A DNA stretch of 64,000 bases from Pseudomonadota bacterium (GTDB lineage: Bacteria; Pseudomonadota; Gammaproteobacteria; Burkholderiales; Chitinibacteraceae): contig JAPLQI010000024.1 in assembly GCA_026399755.1 (NCBI GenBank), forward strand, positions 1 to 64,000, in the 5' to 3' direction. The notes beneath the pieces are model-generated. The model did no database searches. It was not told the origin of the DNA and saw nothing but the letters and a program-made list of their open reading frames with translations. Both the position numbers and the translations under genes were made by a program. Position 1 is the first letter of the stretch. Each line of letters starts with the position of its first letter. This document shows positions 61,695-64,000 of the stretch, piece by piece.

Positions 61695-61785
61695 ACACCC
61701 TCCAACAGCACAACAGCGATAAACTCATATCGGCACTCTAGTCGAAAAATGCAGCACAACCTGCCTATTTATAGCTAAAAGTAGC

Positions 61786-61810
61786 AATGCCGCTGACAAG
61801 CAGCGGCATT
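61786..61810 (-). terminator. Terminator of zipA
   Basis: AATGCCGCTG and CAGCGGCATT pair perfectly (10 bp) across a 5-base loop, 36 bp after the zipA stop codon; the minus strand then reads GCTACTTTTAGC. It also separates zipA from the lipoprotein gene. Confidence 0.7.
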
Positions 61811-61845
61811 GTTGTAAAACTTATCACCCCACGCTCAATCCCACA

Positions 61846-63054
61846 TCAGGCAAACAAACGCAAAGCCGCTACCGAGCCTGGCGCAATGCCTCTATCATCC
61901 ATTTTTGCGTATAAAACACCCAATTGCTTACGGATATTACCCAAGCTAGCCTCAGTCAGAGGCTTACCATTATCGTCAACCAACTCACCCGATAAAGCCA
62001 CAGATAAGTGCTGAGCAAATTCAGCAAAGTAATCAAATACTGACACACCACCCGCCACTCTTGGCACATCAAACAAGAGCGTTAAACCACTCGAGGTATT
62101 TCCCAGCGGGGTATGGTCGTGATTAGACAAGGTAAAGAGCGCCTTGCCTGAATCGCTACGATATTGAAACGCGCCTTCAGGGCTGCGAATCAAGCCCGCA
62201 TTTTCTGCCAGTAAGCGCACACGTTCCATCGGAAATGGACGACTTCCTGCCATCACATTCAAACCAATCAACACATCAACCCCAGCGCAAAACTCATCCA
62301 AATTAGCCGCTGCGGCCAGCTTGGCCGAGCGCTGAGGGAAAGTCACTACCGCCTCGTGCTCATCAGCAAACTGCTGCACCGACATACAAAAAGCGTTGAG
62401 CTGCTCCGAGCTTAAAGCCCCTTGACGATCTGCCAATTGCAAACCAACTTTCAATTCTTTATAACGCGAACGTGCACTTGGCACACAGGCTTCCCAGCGG
62501 CGATCTTGCGTTAAACCCATCACCTGCACTCGCTTGGAGCCACGAAATACCGGTAAATCTGCAGCGGCAATAAAATCTATAGCATGAATTTCGGCCACAA
62601 AATCAAGTGTAGGATCGAGCATACTACTGGCTAGCGCATCATGATCGTCCCCCACCACGGCAGCAGGCTGAGCAAGCACTTCAGGTGATACTTTTGCAAC
62701 AACTGGGCTTGCCACCGGGCTTACAACGAGCGGAGCCACCACAGGCTCTACATAAGGCTCACGCACGGGCGCTGGCGGCTGGTAGGCGGGCTCTTCTTCA
62801 AGCTTTGCTTCCGCAAATTGTGGCTCATAGCGATCAGGCGATGGCTCTACACGATCTAAGGAAGGCTCCATACGGCTTGCTTCGCCTGTGCGCACCATGT
62901 TTTTAGGCACATCCAGTAGCGCATCACTCTCATTGCGCGCAAACGCTTTAGACGCTTGCTTGCGATAGCGGTATTCCTGCCACCAATTGAAGGCATAGAC
63001 AGTGGCGACAATCCCGCCGCCAACAATCAGCAATCCTAGTTGCAAATCGGTCAT
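61846..63054 (-). CDS. zipA: Cell division protein ZipA
   Basis: 402 residues. An N-terminal membrane anchor (LQLGLLIVGGGIVATVYAFNWW), a basic segment (YRYRKQASKAFAR), a long Pro/Glu/Val-rich linker (about 60-150) and a C-terminal ZipA domain (about 160-400: RSRYKELKVGLQLADRQGALSSEQLNAFCMSVQQFADEHEAVVTFPQR, GVSVFDYFAEFAQHLSVALSGELVDDNGKPLT, IRKQLGVLYAKM). ZipA tethers FtsZ to the membrane. Location next to ligA, a common arrangement, supports the call. Confidence 0.88.
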   Translation of the reverse strand: MTDLQLGLLIVGGGIVATVYAFNWWQEYRYRKQASKAFARNESDALLDVPKNMVRTGEASRMEPSLDRVEPSPDRYEPQFAEAKLEEEPAYQPPAPVREPYVEPVVAPLVVSPVASPVVAKVSPEVLAQPAAVVGDDHDALASSMLDPTLDFVAEIHAIDFIAAADLPVFRGSKRVQVMGLTQDRRWEACVPSARSRYKELKVGLQLADRQGALSSEQLNAFCMSVQQFADEHEAVVTFPQRSAKLAAAANLDEFCAGVDVLIGLNVMAGSRPFPMERVRLLAENAGLIRSPEGAFQYRSDSGKALFTLSNHDHTPLGNTSSGLTLLFDVPRVAGGVSVFDYFAEFAQHLSVALSGELVDDNGKPLTEASLGNIRKQLGVLYAKMDDRGIAPGSVAALRLFA

Positions 63055-63638
63055 TCTTTAGGTCTCTTGCTAAGCCAATCACATATTACGAACATTTCAT
63101 TGGCGCTTTAACACGCTTCATATTGCAAATAAAATGAAACATCCAAACTTGTATCGACCCAAGCTCATTCAGTGTTAATTAGGTAAGTGGCCTGATCAAT
63201 TAACCAACCACAACACGCTATCTACTTCGTTAATTATCATTCAATACGCTATGGCTAGCAGAAGATCGCCTTAGCGGTGAGAGATAAAAATACTGTGATC
63301 ATTTTATGCTTTTCACTCAATTCAATCTGCTGCCAGATTACACATCAGCAAAAAGGCTAGGATACCAGACTTGCGCGACGTAGTACCCTTCTCAAAGCTC
63401 ATAATAGCTCAATTTTACTGTACTTTTTACCCATCAGCAGCAGCATCTTTTACAGCACGCAAGCGATTGCGAACTTTTCACTCCTTACTTATCAAAATTC
63501 ACAGCATCTAAATGAACATGCCCTATCAATTATGCAAGGCTTGTTCAAAGCAAATAATAGCCAGATATTTTTTACCAAAGGATTAACACTGCTCCATCAA
63601 AAATCATTGCAATCAATCACATAGAAAAACACCTTCAC
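63055..63638. other. 584-bp gap upstream of zipA with no gene seen
   Basis: AT-rich sequence without a frame that resembles a gene on either strand and without a clear promoter pair. It should contain the zipA promoter. I see no repeat shared with R1 or R2. Confidence 0.5.
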
Positions 63639-63673
63639 AAAAAAAATGGCCCACTACTGTATAGTAATGGGCC
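63639..63673 (-). terminator. Terminator downstream of the right-edge membrane-protein gene
   Basis: GGCCCA.TACT and AGTA.TGGGCC pair with one mismatch around a 4-base loop (63648-63673), followed on the minus strand by eight T after ATT-type sequence (63639-63646). It lies about 180 bp past the stop codon of the gene at 63857. The 61-residue plus-strand frame crossing it is not believed. Confidence 0.7.
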
Positions 63674-63856
63674 TTGTGTATTTTCAATCTATTGCAGAGC
63701 TGGGCTGTAATTGCTGTCAAAGAAAAATAGATAACTATTGTAAACAACCCTGTTTATCATTTTTTACTAATATCAACACCATGCTCAGCCTATTATCTAA
63801 GGCAATCTATTCATTTACTGAAAGCAAATAAATAAAGAGCACCTATTTCGCCAAGC

Positions 63857-64000
63857 TTACTTTTTAACCCAATGAAGCAATCGTGACACCGCCAAACCTG
63901 CCATCACTAAAATGGCACCTACCAACACCCCCACCACGGCATCAAGCAACATCGGCAAGATCATCAGCGCAACGCTCGACCCCGCACTAGCGGAAATTTG
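63857..64000 (-). CDS. C-terminal part of an integral membrane protein (possibly DUF808/YedI-like)
   Basis: The last 47 residues and stop codon (TAA at 63857-63859) of a gene that continues beyond the right edge. The translated tail reads VALMILPMLLDAVVGVLVGAILVMAGLAVSRLL and ends HWVKK, i.e. a final membrane helix with a short basic end. The LPMLLDAVVGVLVGAIL stretch resembles the C terminus of the DUF808/YedI family, but the fragment is too short for a firm call. Confidence 0.5.
   Translation of the reverse strand, partial: QISASAGSSVALMILPMLLDAVVGVLVGAILVMAGLAVSRLLHWVKK

Noticed and set aside
63646-63831. 61-codon plus-strand frame near the right edge
   Set aside because: Begins inside a terminator hairpin and has a Cys/Asn/Ile-rich translation without homology or a ribosome site.

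Overview
The window is a 64 kb chromosomal segment of a flagellated Gram-negative bacterium, most likely a betaproteobacterium of the order Neisseriales (an Iodobacter/Chitinibacter-like organism is my guess from memory of related genomes; no 16S gene is present). Pointers are the zipA-ligA pair, a long LigA carrying the motif MLSIRTETD in place of the usual MLSLDNAF, a tonB-exbB-exbD-exbD operon, the yciV(rnm)-yciO pair, and outer-membrane and flagellar genes. Almost all genes lie on the minus strand. I see no rRNA, tRNA, CRISPR array, prophage or transposase gene.

Layout. 1-6.5 kb: an N-acetylgalactosamine/galactosamine (aga) catabolic operon read right to left as agaR, kbaZ, agaS, then PTS EIIB, EIIC, EIID and a truncated EIIA at the left edge. 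A sigma70-type promoter with a 14-bp direct repeat (candidate AgaR operator) precedes agaR, and two unrelated dispersed repeats sit between agaS and the PTS genes. 6.5-13.7 kb: creA, a YdgJ-like oxidoreductase, a FemAB-like acyltransferase, a cytochrome c-type lipoprotein, a Tat-exported PhoD phosphatase and an ABC_sub_bind periplasmic protein. 13.8-21.5 kb: a complete peptide ABC importer (binding protein, two permeases, fused double ATPase) beside an exported M3 peptidase. 21.6-26.8 kb: a TonB energy-transduction operon and a large TonB-dependent receptor. 27-38.4 kb: housekeeping and accessory genes (crotonase, WbuC-like cupin, YbcJ, spermidine-synthase-like protein, GIY-YIG protein, TrpS, M50 protease, YciO, RNase AM, CysM, an NSS-family transporter, a YbjJ-like MFS transporter).

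38.4-57.2 kb is the main functional block: flagellar filament genes (fliC, flaG, fliD, fliS, fliT, a DUF2802 gene, fliK, flhB2) and, directly upstream of fliC on the same strand, an apparently complete pseudaminic acid pathway (pseB, pseC, pseF, a pseG-pseH fusion, pseI) that runs through 4-bp start/stop overlaps into a methyltransferase and a 1585-residue multidomain glycosyltransferase. No Maf-type transferase is visible, so this giant protein is the obvious candidate for transferring Pse or further sugars to flagellin. 57.4-64 kb: galU, whose reading frame is open upstream into a Cro-like helix-turn-helix segment preceded by two palindromes, then ligA, a lipoprotein, zipA, and the 3' end of a membrane protein.

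The most unusual items are the HTH-GalU frame with its paired palindromes, the five-part glycosyltransferase between flagellin and the Pse genes, and two families of dispersed non-coding repeats: a roughly 230-bp core present three times, twice inside an approximately 396-bp unit with inverted ends, and a short hairpin element with terminal inverted repeats present twice.
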